64,000 nucleotides of DNA from Balaenoptera acutorostrata (taxonomy: Eukaryota; Chordata; Mammalia; Artiodactyla; Balaenopteridae), in NCBI RefSeq assembly GCF_949987535.1, contig NC_080067.1, positions 48,730,910 through 48,794,909 of the forward strand. The letters are read 5' to 3'. Shown one piece after another: positions 36,180 through 45,885 of the stretch. The notes below the pieces were generated by a model. The model searched no databases and was not told the origin of the DNA. It saw only the letters and a program-made list of their open reading frames with translations. Each line of letters opens with the position of its first letter. The stretch's first letter is position 1. The position numbers and the translations under genes are program-made.

Positions 36180-36677
36180 TAGACACACCTCATTTTATTG
36201 TGCCTCACTTTATTGCGCTTCACTTTATTGCACTTTACAGATACTGTTTTTTTACAAATTGAATGTGGCAACCGTGCATCAATCAAGCCTATCAGCTCCA
36301 TTTGTTCAACAGCATTTGCCCACTTTGTGTCTCTGTGTGACATTTTGGTAATTCTCACAATATTTTAAACGTTTGCATTATGATTATATTTGTTGTGGTG
36401 ATCTGTGATCAGTGATCTTTGATGTTACTATTATACTATGACTTGCTGAAGGATCAGATGATGGTTAGCATTTTTTAACAATAAAGTATTTTTAATTAAG
36501 GTATATGCATTTTTTTAGACATAATGCTATTGCACACTTAATACGTTACAGTATGGTATAAACATAACCTTTATGTGCACTGGGAATCCAAAAACTTTGT
36601 GTGACCTGCTTTATTGTTGTATTTGCTTTAACACAGTGGTTTGGAACTGAACTCACAATATCTTGGAGGTATGTCTG
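36180..36677 (-). mobile_element. Tigger-like DNA transposon mini-element
   Basis: The left end on plus (TAGACACACCTCATTTTA) and the complement of the right end (CAGACATACCTCCAAGATAT) are inverted relatives, as in Tigger1/mariner-type elements. Just inside the left end, TTTATTG(C/T)GC motifs repeat (near 36196-36232), matching the known Tigger end structure. Total about 498 bases against about 2.4 kb for a full element, so the transposase gene has been deleted, and it depended on a transposase supplied elsewhere. It is old and inactive. Confidence 0.75.
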
Positions 36678-36954
36678 AATATTCTTAACTCCCATGTCAA
36701 TGCCTAGAAATCTACTAAAAGCATTTTAATGCTTGCATAGCATTCAAAGGTAGGGTTATATCATATTTTATATCATACTTAATTTGCCCCTGTTATATAT
36801 TTAGTTCATGTTGTCTACAATTTTTGCTGTCATATATTATGTGACAACAAACTCATATATGTATATACACACACATGCATACTTTTACATGTTGTGTTTT
36901 CTTTCTAGTTTTCTCTTCTTTTTTTTTTTTAAACAAATATTATAGTCATTTACT

Positions 36955-37095
36955 CTGTGGGAATTCACTGGTTGAATTTCCTGAGATCTCTGCCTCGAGG
37001 GAACTAACCTCCTAGAGGAGGAGACAGATAATAAATAAATCAATACATGAAGTTGATTATCACAGACTGTGATAAATTTATGCTGAATGATCAAG
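36955..37095 (-). repeat. L2-like relic, minus strand
   Basis: 'tctgcctcgagggaactaac', 'gaggaggagacagataataa' and 'acagactgtgataaatttat' follow a reverse-complemented L2 3' region ('gagacagacaataaa' type). Short and diverged. Confidence 0.5.
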
Positions 37096-37129
37096 ATTTT
37101 ACTGAGAATATAACATCTGAATAACTAAA

Positions 37130-38560
37130 GATTGACTTCTGGTTTCCAGTCTGGCACGGCATATAAGAAACTTGGAATTCATCTCTTCTGTACATGTAAG
37201 ACAAAAGCTGAAGAAACTGAAAATCAACACCTCTTTTTAGATCCATCAGAGAACTAATGTCTTAAGGCAAACCACTTTCCCCCAAATTGAGGAGACACAC
37301 AGGTAGATAGAGAGTCACAAATTACCACAGCAGAAGACTCAGAACCAGTACCTGGACAAGAAAACCTAAACTATAATTAACAAATTGATGGAGACTCATC
37401 GTGGACAAGTTTGAGAGTTAAAAATTCTGGGGAGGAAGGTGATTCTTTAGTATGACTCCACATTTTTTTGAGTTTTACCACCAGGAGCTCTATCAGTTTC
37501 TCACAGTGAATTTAGAGGAAAAAAAATCTCTCATGCTTCTGGCAATACAGACATGGTTGAACTGAACAGCACCAGCAATCAACTGGATCTAAATGACATC
37601 TGTTATGAACCAAATTTTTGTGTCCCCCCCAAAATATTAATATGTGGACATTCTAATCCTCAATATGATGGTATTAAGAGGTGGGGCCCTTGGGAGGGGG
37701 GTGATTATGTGGAACCCTCATGAATAGGATTAGTGCCCTTATGAAAGAGCCCCAGAGAATTCTCTTGCTCTCCTTCTGACATGTGAGTACAAAATGAGAA
37801 GATGACCATCAGTGTATTATGAAGAGGGACCTCACCTCTTTATCAGAACCCAACTGTCATCAGAACCTGACCGTGCTGGCACCCTGCTATCAGACTTTCA
37901 GCCTCCAGAATTGTAAGAAATAAAATTCTGTTGTTTATAAACCACCTGGTCTAGGTATTCTGTTATAGCAGCCTGAACACACTGATACAACATCTTTAGA
38001 CTATGTCATGCAACAACAGTGGAATACACATTCTTTTCAAACTCACAGGGAACATTAAACAAGAGAGACCACATTTGGAGACATAAAGCATTCCTTAACA
38101 AAATGAAAATAATTGAAATCATACAAAATATCTTCTCTTACCTCAGTGGAATTAAACTAGAAACATAAAGATAGCTAGAAAATTCCAAAATACTTGGAAA
38201 TTAAACAGCACACTTCTAAATAACACAGAGGTCAAAGAAATCTCAAGAGAAATTAAAAATATTTTGAACTAAATAAAAATGACAATATAACTTAAAATTT
38301 GTGGGATGCAGCAAAAGCAGTAATTAAAGGGGAAGTTGGAGCATTGAATGTTTATATTTTAAAAATAAGAAAGATCTACAATCATAATCCAAGCTTTAAC
38401 CTTAGGAAACAACTAAAAAGAAGAGCAAATTAAGCACAAAGTAAGCTGTAGAACAGAAATAATAATTAGAGCAGGAATCAGTGAAACCAAAAAGAAGAAA
38501 CCAATGAAAAAGAATCAACAAACCCAGAAGCTGGTTCTCTAAAAATATCAATATAATAGA
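37130..38560 (+). repeat. Ancient L1M, plus strand: 5' region and ORF2 endonuclease-to-linker part, split by an LTR
   Basis: After the LTR, blocks such as 'ttggaaattaaacagcacac', 'cttctaaataacacagaggt', 'gtgggatgcagcaaaagcag' and 'gaagctggttctctaaaaat' follow the ORF2 endonuclease-RT linker order seen at 61800-62220 in the younger L1. Just before the LTR, 'caactggatctaaatgacatc' continues into the bases after it (acatctttagac), so one L1M was interrupted. Sequence from about 37130 to 37530 looks like an old L1M/HAL1 5' region, less surely. No open frame of use remains. Confidence 0.7.
37596..37994 (+). mobile_element. Solo LTR of ERVL-MaLR type (MST/MLT1-like) with 5-bp target duplication
   Basis: The LTR runs 37601-37989 (389 bases), starts TGTTATGAACC and ends GATACA. 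The flanking ACATC at 37596-37600 and 37990-37994 is a perfect 5-bp duplication, the size made by ERVL-type integrases. Diagnostic blocks include GATGGTATTAAGAGGTGGGG, GATTAGTGCCCTTATGAAAG and a poly(A) signal AATAAA at 37919-37924. MaLR elements are old non-autonomous retrovirus-like repeats of placental mammals. No internal region is attached. Confidence 0.88.
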
Positions 38561-38639
38561 GAGGAACCCCGTCGTGCTAAATACTGTAAAAGTATTCTAA
38601 TCAGTGTGAACCAGAGCTGAGCCAATAATAGAAAAAACT

Positions 38640-39045
38640 TTAGTAATTTTGAGGAAACGCAAAGAAGTTAGTATGACTGGAGCTCTAGATCATGAGGGAG
38701 TAAATCAGAAGTTAATTCATGTACCGCTTTGTAGAGAATAGTAAGGGGTTTGCATTCCTTCTAAGAAAAACAGAAAGTCCTTTGAAAATTTAAGGAGATG
38801 ACTTGTACATATTTTAGCAATCATTTTGACAATGTTGAGAAAGGTTGAAGAAGAGCATGTTTATAAACAAGAAAACCAATAATTTAGCTTTTGCAGAAGT
38901 TTAGTTTATAATGATGATGATTTGATTGTAAAGCAATTATACTCCAATAAAGATGTTAAAATAAATAAATAAATAAATAAAATGCTGGTGATCTGGATGT
39001 TGGAGTGGTAGCCAAAGTAAAGAGAAACTATTGTCTTCAAGATAT
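38640..39045 (-). repeat. L2-like LINE, minus strand, interrupted by a tiny L1 insertion
   Basis: 'gtaccgctttgtagagaata', 'gtaaggggtttgcattcctt', 'ggagatgacttgtacatatt' and, after the interruption, 'ggatgttggagtggtagcc' follow a reverse-complemented L2 in order. The interruption is 38925-38982. Confidence 0.55.
38925..38982 (+). mobile_element. Extremely 5'-truncated L1 insertion (tail end only)
   Basis: Only the last about 30 bases of an L1 3'UTR (ATTGTAAAGCAATTATACTC then CAATAAAGATGTT) plus a (TAAA)n tail are present. The same end is seen, complemented, at about 29640-29675 and 3605-3640. The flanks 'tgatgatttg' and 'tggtgatctg' may be a diverged target duplication (8 of 10 by eye). Confidence 0.8.
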
Positions 39046-39954
39046 AATATTATCGAGAATATAGTCCTAGAAACACACTGCTCAAAGAATTTGTAAATTC
39101 TTAATTTGGAGAGGAACTATGAAGTTATACTCCAAAAATCCAGTATTTAATTACATTCCAGCCAACAAGGTATGAGTAATGAATGGTCAGTAACATTCGT
39201 TACCATTTTTTTTTGGTCTGTCACTTTTCCCTCAAAAATTTCGACTCTACTTCCCACAGTCAGCAGTTAAAGCTGAATGTCTCTAATTTGAGTGCAATTC
39301 CCACTTTAGCTATCATGCTGTGCTTTTCGTTAGAGGAATTTGTTCAGAGACCTATAATTATCTTAGTCAACTTGTGTAATAATGTACTGTCACATTTTGT
39401 ATGCTTTCTAACCAGGGATATATTGTTTCGCTTTTATTCACTATGAATTTTAGTTCCAGAAAAGTTCTTCCTTTGTGCAGTGTCAAAACTCAGGGATACA
39501 GGAAAATTGAAAGACTTGTGTCACCATGAGTAGTTGTCTGAGCATGTGTAATAATATCCGTTTGTCATCTGACACAGAAATTTCAGGGAGTTGGACTGAT
39601 TCAGATAGAAGATTAAAAATACCAACTTACAAATTTGATCCTCTGTTCTTCCTACATGATATTGTCTTCAGAGCCAATCCTAATCAAAAATGCCAGTTAA
39701 ATTTGCATTTCATAATTATGTTAGAAAAAGAACAGAAAGATTCTCATTATTTCATAATTTATAAAATTAATTCCTATAAAAACTTGACATAAAATTTACT
39801 AAAATATCAGTATTCCTTATTTTGCCATGATAAATCTAAGTTGTGTTTTCAAAAGGGACTAATGAGCCTGCAAATTGAATAATCTATTTTCTTTTCTTGA
39901 TAGAACAGAACTCTGATGATTTGGGGGAAAAAAACACATTTTCTTTAAATTAAT
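39046..39954. other. Unique AT-rich DNA
   Basis: No gene or sure repeat. Two open frames (39183-39446, 87 aa and 39526-39792, 88 aa, both plus) lie here, but neither shows a motif, Kozak context or splice signals worth a call. Confidence 0.5.
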
Positions 39955-40030
39955 GCCCCAATGCCTAGGTCAGGCTTGGGTAGTAAGAGGAATTCAGTAA
40001 ATATTTATTGAACAAATGGATAAAAGATGA
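39955..40030 (+). repeat. L2/MIR-type 3' end relic
   Basis: 'gcctaggtcaggcttgggta' followed by 'gaattcagtaaatatttatt' and 'gaacaaatgg' is the typical old-LINE/SINE 3' terminus ('agtaaatatttgttgaatga' type). Too short to choose between L2 and MIR. Confidence 0.5.
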
Positions 40031-40065
40031 TTATTTAGAAAATTTAGCATAGTAAAATGGATCTT

Positions 40066-40835
40066 TAAATAACAGCTTTATTGAGATATAATTCATCAAC
40101 CATAAACTCACCCATTTAAAGCATACACTAGTTTTTAGTTTATTCACAGAGTTGCACAATACTAATATCACAATCAATTTTAGAATATTTCATCTTCCCC
40201 CACCAAAAAAAGAAACAGCCATTAAGAGCCACTCATGCACTCATCGCTCTCCAACCCCACCATGGCCACTGTAGGAAATGATTAATCTGCTTTCTGCCTC
40301 TATAGATTTATACACACACACAAACACACACCCATATGATATGTGTATTTTGTGACTAACTTCTTTTACTTAATATTTTCAAGGTTCATCAAGGTTGTAA
40401 CCTGTATCAGTACTGCATTATTTTTATAGCCAAATACTATTCCATTTTATGAATATACCACATTTTATTTATCCATTCTTCAGTTGATAGATATTCAGGT
40501 TGATTCCACATTTTTGGCTACTACGAATAATGCTGCTATGAACATTTGTGTACATGTTTTGTGTGGATTTTTGTTTTCTGTTCTCTTGGGCAATATACCT
40601 AAGAGTGGAATTTCTGAGCCATAAAATAACGCTCTGTTTAAGCTTAGGGAAACTGCCAGACTGTTTTCCAAAGCAGATGCACAGTTTTACATTTCTGCCA
40701 GCAATATATGAGGGATTTGGGTTCTTCATTTTCTCATTAAAACTTGTTATTATCTGAATTTTTAATTCTAGTGGATTTGAAGGGGTATCTGATTGTGGTT
40801 TTTATTTGCATTTCTCTGGTGGCTAATTGCTTACC
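40066..40835 (-). repeat. Old L1M 3' end, minus strand
   Basis: Starts 'aacagctttattgagatata', a reverse-complemented L1M 3' end, and continues with 3'UTR blocks ('tttattcacagagttgcaca', 'gaatatttcatcttccccca') into the end of ORF2 ('ttatttatccattcttcagt', 'ataatgctgctatgaacatt'). A (CA)n stretch (about 40312-40330) lies inside. It is diverged and non-coding. Confidence 0.85.
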
Positions 40836-41344
40836 ATCAGATTTTCATTTTTTTAAAGTTCTGTTAACTTTTTGACTTAACTCAGAGTCGGCTTCCTCAA
40901 ACTCTGTTCTAACTAAAGTCAGTTTCCTCAGGAAGAGCTTCATAGCTCTGGTAACATGAATGACTCAGGTAGAACAATTACTCTATGTCTGCGGCTGGGT
41001 GGAGGAAGAGAGTCCCAGATATGTTAGCTTTAGCTGTTTATGCCTAGAATAGAGCTTCTGCAACACAGAACTAGAATAGAGGATAAATGCTAGTTGCCTA
41101 CCCCTCTGAAAAGACAGTACTCTCTCTCCCCATGTTCCAAGTAAAGGGAAGTTCCAAGCCCTTTACTTCGAACATGGGGAGAGAGAGTACTGTCTTCCTG
41201 GCCACATTCATCTGTCTGGATCTTCTGCCATGCCGAGTTGGTGTGCTTGGGCATGGAGGGTGTGGTGGGGTGGAGCTGGATATGGCTCAAGTGTCATCAC
41301 TGTTCTTATGGAGAATTTAGAAATAAATAAAAATTATATGTAAA
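40836..41344. other. Unique DNA with a near-perfect hairpin
   Basis: No repeat family recognised. The stretch is less AT-rich than its neighbours and contains the inverted repeat described separately. The overlapping open frame (41087-41320) runs through both hairpin arms and is not convincing as a gene. Confidence 0.5.
41111..41196. repeat. Inverted repeat: 38-bp arms, one mismatch, 10-base loop
   Basis: Left arm 41111-41148 starts AAGACAGTACTCTCTCTCCC and ends GTAAAGGG. Right arm 41159-41196 is its reverse complement except for one base (41136-41141 region TTCCAAG against TTCGAAG). The loop is 41149-41158 (AAGTTCCAAG). The 8-mer GTTCCAAG occurs both in the left arm (41134-41141) and in the loop (41151-41158). 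A transcript would fold into a short-hairpin structure. It may instead be the scar of a template switch. Confidence 0.97.
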
Positions 41345-43082
41345 AATGTAGCTGTCCTGTTTTCCCAGCACCACTTACTGAAGAGACTGTCTTTTCTCCA
41401 TTGTGTATTCTTGCCTCCTTTGTTCATATATTAATTGACCATAAGTGTGTGAGTTTATTTTTGGGCTTTCTGTCCTGTTCCATTAATCTATATGTCAGTT
41501 TTTGTGCCAGTACCATAGTGTTTTGATTATAGTAGCTTTGTAGTATAGTCTGAAGTCAGGGAGTGTGATTCCTCCAGCTCTGTTCTTTTTTGGCCATGCC
41601 ATGCGGCTTGAGGGATCTCAGTTCCCTGACCAGGGATTGAACACCAGCCATAGTAGTGAAAGCACTGAATCCTAACCAGTAGACCACCAGGGAACTCCCT
41701 CCAGCTCCGTTCTTCCTTCTCAAGCTCCGTTCTTCTTTTGTCTATTTGGGTCTTTTGCGTTTCGATACAAATTTTTAAATTTTTTGTTCTAGTTCTATAA
41801 AAAAAAATGTCATTGTTAATTTGATAGGGATCGCATTGAATCTGTAGATTGCCTTGGGTAGTATGGTCATTCTAACAATATTCATTCTTCCAATACAGGG
41901 TATATTTTTCCATCTGTTTGTGTTGTCTTCAATTTCTTTCTTTTGCCTCCTTATCTATGTTTATTCCCAGGTATTTTATTCTTTTTGATGATATAGTAAA
42001 TGGGATTGTTTCCTTAATTTCCCTTTCTGAAATTTTGCTGTTAGTGTATAGCAATGCAACAGAATTCTGTGTATTAATTTTGTATCCTGCAACTTTACTG
42101 AATTCATTGATGAGTTCTAGTAGTTTTCTGGTAGCATCTTTAGGATTTTCTATGTATAGTATCATGTCATCTGCAAATAGTGACAGTTTTACTTCTTCCT
42201 TTCCAATTTGGATTCCCTTTATTTTTGTCTTCTCTGATTTCCATGGCTAGGACTTCCAAAACTATGTTGAATAAAAGTGGTGAGAGTGGGCATTCTTGTC
42301 TTGTTCCTGATCTAAGTGGGTATGCTTTCAGCCTTTCACCATTGAGTATGATGTTAGTGGTGAGTTTGTCATATATGGCCTTTATTATGTTGAGGTATGT
42401 TCCCTCTATGCCCATTTTCTGGAGAGTTTTTGTCATAATGAATGTTGAATTTTATCAGAAGTTTTCCTTCATCTATTGAAATGATTATCTGCTTTTGATT
42501 CTTCAATTAGTTAATGTGGTGTATCACACTGATTCATTTTTGGGTATTGAAAAGTCCTTAAACCCTGGGAAAACCCAGGGTTGAAAACCCTGGGATAAAT
42601 CCCACTTGATCATGGTGTATGATCCGTTTAATGTATTGTTGGAGTCAGTTTGCTAGTATTTTGTTGAAGATTTTTGCATCTATATTCATCCATGTTATTG
42701 GCTTGTAATTTTGTTTTTTGTGGTATCATTGTCTGGTTTTGGTATCAGGGTGGTGCTGACCTCTTAGAATTTGTTTGGAAGTATTCCTTTCTCTGCAAGT
42801 TTCTGGAATAGTTTCAGAAGGATAGGTGGTAACTGTTCTCTAAATGTTTGGTGGAATTCACCTGTGAAGCCATCTGGTCATGGACCTTTGTTTGTCGGGA
42901 GTATTTTAATCACAGATTCAATTTCAGTACTTGTAGTTGGTCTATTCATATTTTCTATTACTTCCTGGTTCAGTCTTGGGAGATTGTACCTTTCTAAGAA
43001 TTTGTCCATTTCTTCTAGGTTGTCTATTTTATCACTGTATAATTGCTTGTAGTAGTTTCTTGTAATTCTTTTTATTTCTGTG
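41345..43082 (-). mobile_element. L1 ORF2 fragment, minus strand, with nested SINE
   Basis: The block runs, in plus order, from the C-terminal part of ORF2 ('cccagcaccacttactgaag') through reverse transcriptase to the RT finger region ('ctggttcagtcttgggagat') and then stops. Frame pieces read [20 protein letters not shown] (41929-42165), [20 protein letters not shown] (42167-42436) and MNRPTTSTEIESVIKILP (42878-43120). It has no 3'UTR or tail, so it is a deleted or rearranged internal fragment. A palindromic scar lies at 42561-42582. Confidence 0.92.
41571..41714 (-). mobile_element. CHR-2-like tRNA-derived SINE with 17-bp target duplications
   Basis: The SINE (41588-41697) reads, complemented, from GGGAGTTCCCTGGTGGTC to a short A tail (GGCCAAAAAA). 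The host L1 target CCTCCAGCTC(T/C)GTTCTT is repeated at 41571-41587 and 41698-41714 with one mismatch. It is short (about 110 bases), like the CHR-2/Bov-tA relatives of the longer CHR SINE. Ten bases of the target (CTCCGTTCTT) occur a third time at about 41726-41735. Confidence 0.88.
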
Positions 43083-43149
43083 ACTAAATAAATAAATACA
43101 AATAAAGAAACATCTCCCATGCAGAAAAATTCTAAATCATTTATGTAAA

Positions 43150-43805
43150 ACTACCCTCAAGGAGGTGGAGCAAACCTCTTTTCTTCTTAACTATGGCTAT
43201 GCAGAGTGACTTCTGGCCAAAGAGTATAGAATGGGGAAAAGCATAACTTTTCAGTGAAAAACTTGATGAATACTATCTCAGCCAGGTGATCAATGTCAAT
43301 ATCAGTGGTAATTAGGCATGTAGATAGTATGTGCCCTTGATATGATTTGATGAGAATGGCACTTCACCTCTCTGGTCTTCTTCCTGAAAACCCATAACCC
43401 CAATCTAATGAGAACAACATTAGATATGTCCCCATGAGGGAATTTCTACAAAATACCTGACTGCTACTCCTTAAAACTGGCAAAGTCATTAAAAAAAAAA
43501 TTTTTTTAAAGTCTAGTAGACTGTCACAGCCAAGAGAAGCCTAAGGAAATATGAGTACTAAATGTAATGGGGGATCCTAGGTGGGATCCTGGAACAGAAA
43601 AAGTACACTAGGTAAAAACTAAAAAATTTGAATAAATTATAGACCTCAGTTAATAATAATGGTTATGTTTCAATATTGGCTTATTGTGACAAATTTATCA
43701 TGTAAAATGGTAATAGGGAAAATTAGATTTTTGGATACAGGAACACACTATACTATCTTTGCAAATTTACTCTAAAATTATTTATAATAAAGACATTTTT
43801 GAAAA
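43150..43805 (+). repeat. Ancient L1M/HAL1-like 3'-terminal repeat, copy 2
   Basis: Better preserved than the copy at 8205-8800: 'gagaatggcacttcacctct', 'gagggaatttctacaaaata', 'gggatcctggaacagaaaaa' and 'tactatctttgcaaatttac' in order, ending 'ataataaagacattttt'. The family name is from recall, but the two window copies clearly share it. Confidence 0.65.
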
Positions 43806-44654
43806 TCAAACTAGTTCTTGTGAATCCAGTGCAATGTTATTGCTACAAATGGGAACATCTTCTGTAAAGATCAACTTCTCTTTTTTACAACCAGTAGCTA
43901 TGATTTGCTTTTTAATAGAGATCTGATACTGATCAAAGAATTAAAATATATTTATGTCACACATTAAGTTTAGGTTACCTTATAATTACTAGATGACAAT
44001 TAAATATGGTAGAAATTATTGTGTGAATATTTTATAGAGGATATTTTCAAGTATAAAATTATCATATGAGAGATACACATTATGAACATGTGTGCTTCAA
44101 TAGAAACATTTCACTAATTTTTCCTTAAAATGCTTTTTCATAAAGACCATCCAGTATAATGTGAAGTATACATTCGGTCCTCATTAAACTTAATATATTT
44201 TCAGTGTCTTCTTTATTCCCTACCTAACTTTCATTTTACAAATTTCAAGTTTACACTGATTTATAAAAATTATCTTTTATATAGATTCTCTAACTTTTAA
44301 ATTTTGCTTTAGCTCTCTCGCTCTGCTATATAAATTTATTTGTTTGCTAGTTTGTTTTTCAGATACTGAGTGATGAAGTGGACATCATGACATTTCCCCC
44401 CTAAAATTCTGTGTATATCTTTATATGCATATCATAAGAATAAGACCATTTTCTTACATAAACACAATATCATTATATGACATTAGAAAATTAGCAACAA
44501 TCTCAGGAAATATCCAATATATAGTACATTTTCAAATATCCCCAACTGTCACAAAATGTCTTTTACTGATATTTATAAAGTAAGAATTCAGTCACAGCTC
44601 CTGAATTGCTTTGTTAATACTTTTTGTGTATTTAATCCAGAATTTCCCCTTACA
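43806..44654. other. Unique AT-rich DNA
   Basis: No recognised gene or repeat. Confidence 0.5.
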
Positions 44655-45885
44655 TTTTAGACCCTGAATAGCCAAAGCAATCTTGAGAAAGAAGAACAAA
44701 GCTGGAGGTATTGGATTTCCTAATTTCAAACGATATTATAAAACTATAGTAACAAAAACAATATGGCACTGGCATAAAAAGACATAGATCAATGGAACAG
44801 AATAGAGAGCCCAGAAATAACCCCACACATATATGGTTAATTGTTTAATGAAAAGGAACCATGAATATACAATGAGGAAAGGATACTCTCTTTAATAAAT
44901 GATGTTTGGAAAACTGGATAACCACATAGAGAACAATAAAACTGGACCCCTATCTTACACCATCCACAAAAATAAACTCAAATTATATTAAGGACCTGAA
45001 ACCCTAAAACTTGAAGGAATCATTGGAAGTAAGCTCCTTGAATCAGACTTTGTGATGATTTAAAAAAAATTTTTTTTTGCACTTGACACTAAAAGCAAAG
45101 GCAACAAAAGCAAAAATAAACAAGTGAGACTACATCAAACTAAAAAGCATTTTAAGGCAAAATTAGTAAACAAAGAGTGCATTTGAAGAATTGAGAGTTC
45201 AAAGTATAGTTTCATTGGTTGAGTTATAAAAGTCTTTCATTGGCTGAGCTCTTGCCAGGCCAAAAGAGGAAGTCTTTCTCCTTCCTCTTGGGCTCTGCTA
45301 ATGTCATAGCAGACAATTTTTATTTTAATTGAGATTACTGTTTATTAATTTTTATACAGTGATCCCACTTCTGGTTAAATATCCAAAGGAAATGAAATCA
45401 TTATCTTAGAAATACATATGCACCCCCATATTCATTGCAGCATTATTTACAATAGCCAAGACATGGAAGCAACCTAAGTGTACATCAGTGGAGGGATGGA
45501 TAAAGAAAATGTGGCATATATGTATAATGTACATAATAGAATATTATTCAACCACAAAAAGAAGGAAATCTTACCATATGTGACCACTTGGATGGACTTT
45601 GAGGACACGCTACCTGAATAAGTCAGATAGAGAAAGAGAAATACAGGGAAAATATCATCTCACTTATATGCAAAAATCTAAAAAGAAAACAAAAACAAAA
45701 CAAAACCCAGACTCATAGATAAAGAAAACAGATTGGTGGTTGCCAGAGGTGGTGGATGGGAGGGAGTGGGAAAAATGGACGAAGGTGGTCAAAAGGCAAA
45801 AACTTCCTGTTATTAGATATGTTCTGGGGATGTAATGTACAACATGATGACTTTAGAATACGAAAAAAAAGAAAAGTCTTATGTC
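44655..45885 (+). repeat. Old L1 ORF2 and 3'UTR, plus strand, with a non-L1 block inside
   Basis: Blocks 'aatagccaaagcaatcttga', 'atagatcaatggaacagaat', then after the foreign block 'aatagccaagacatggaagc' and 'gataaagaaaatgtggcata', follow ORF2 C-terminal order, then a 3'UTR of yet another type ('gattggtggttgccagaggt'). About 45178-45352 is not L1, and several hundred L1 bases expected there are missing. No open frame survives. Confidence 0.82.
45178..45352 (+). other. Non-L1 block replacing part of an old L1
   Basis: It contains 'cattggttgagttataaaag' and 'cattggctgagctcttgcca', that is two CCAAT-box-like ATTGG motifs close to a TATAAA-like TTATAAAAG, and a CT-rich 'gtctttctccttcctcttgg'. 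This looks promoter-like, as in an LTR fragment, but no LTR ends were found. Function and family are unknown. Confidence 0.4.

Noticed and set aside
41087..41320. 77-aa coding region over the hairpin
   Set aside because: It reads through both arms of a near-perfect inverted repeat, so its residues are set by the palindrome rather than by coding constraint.
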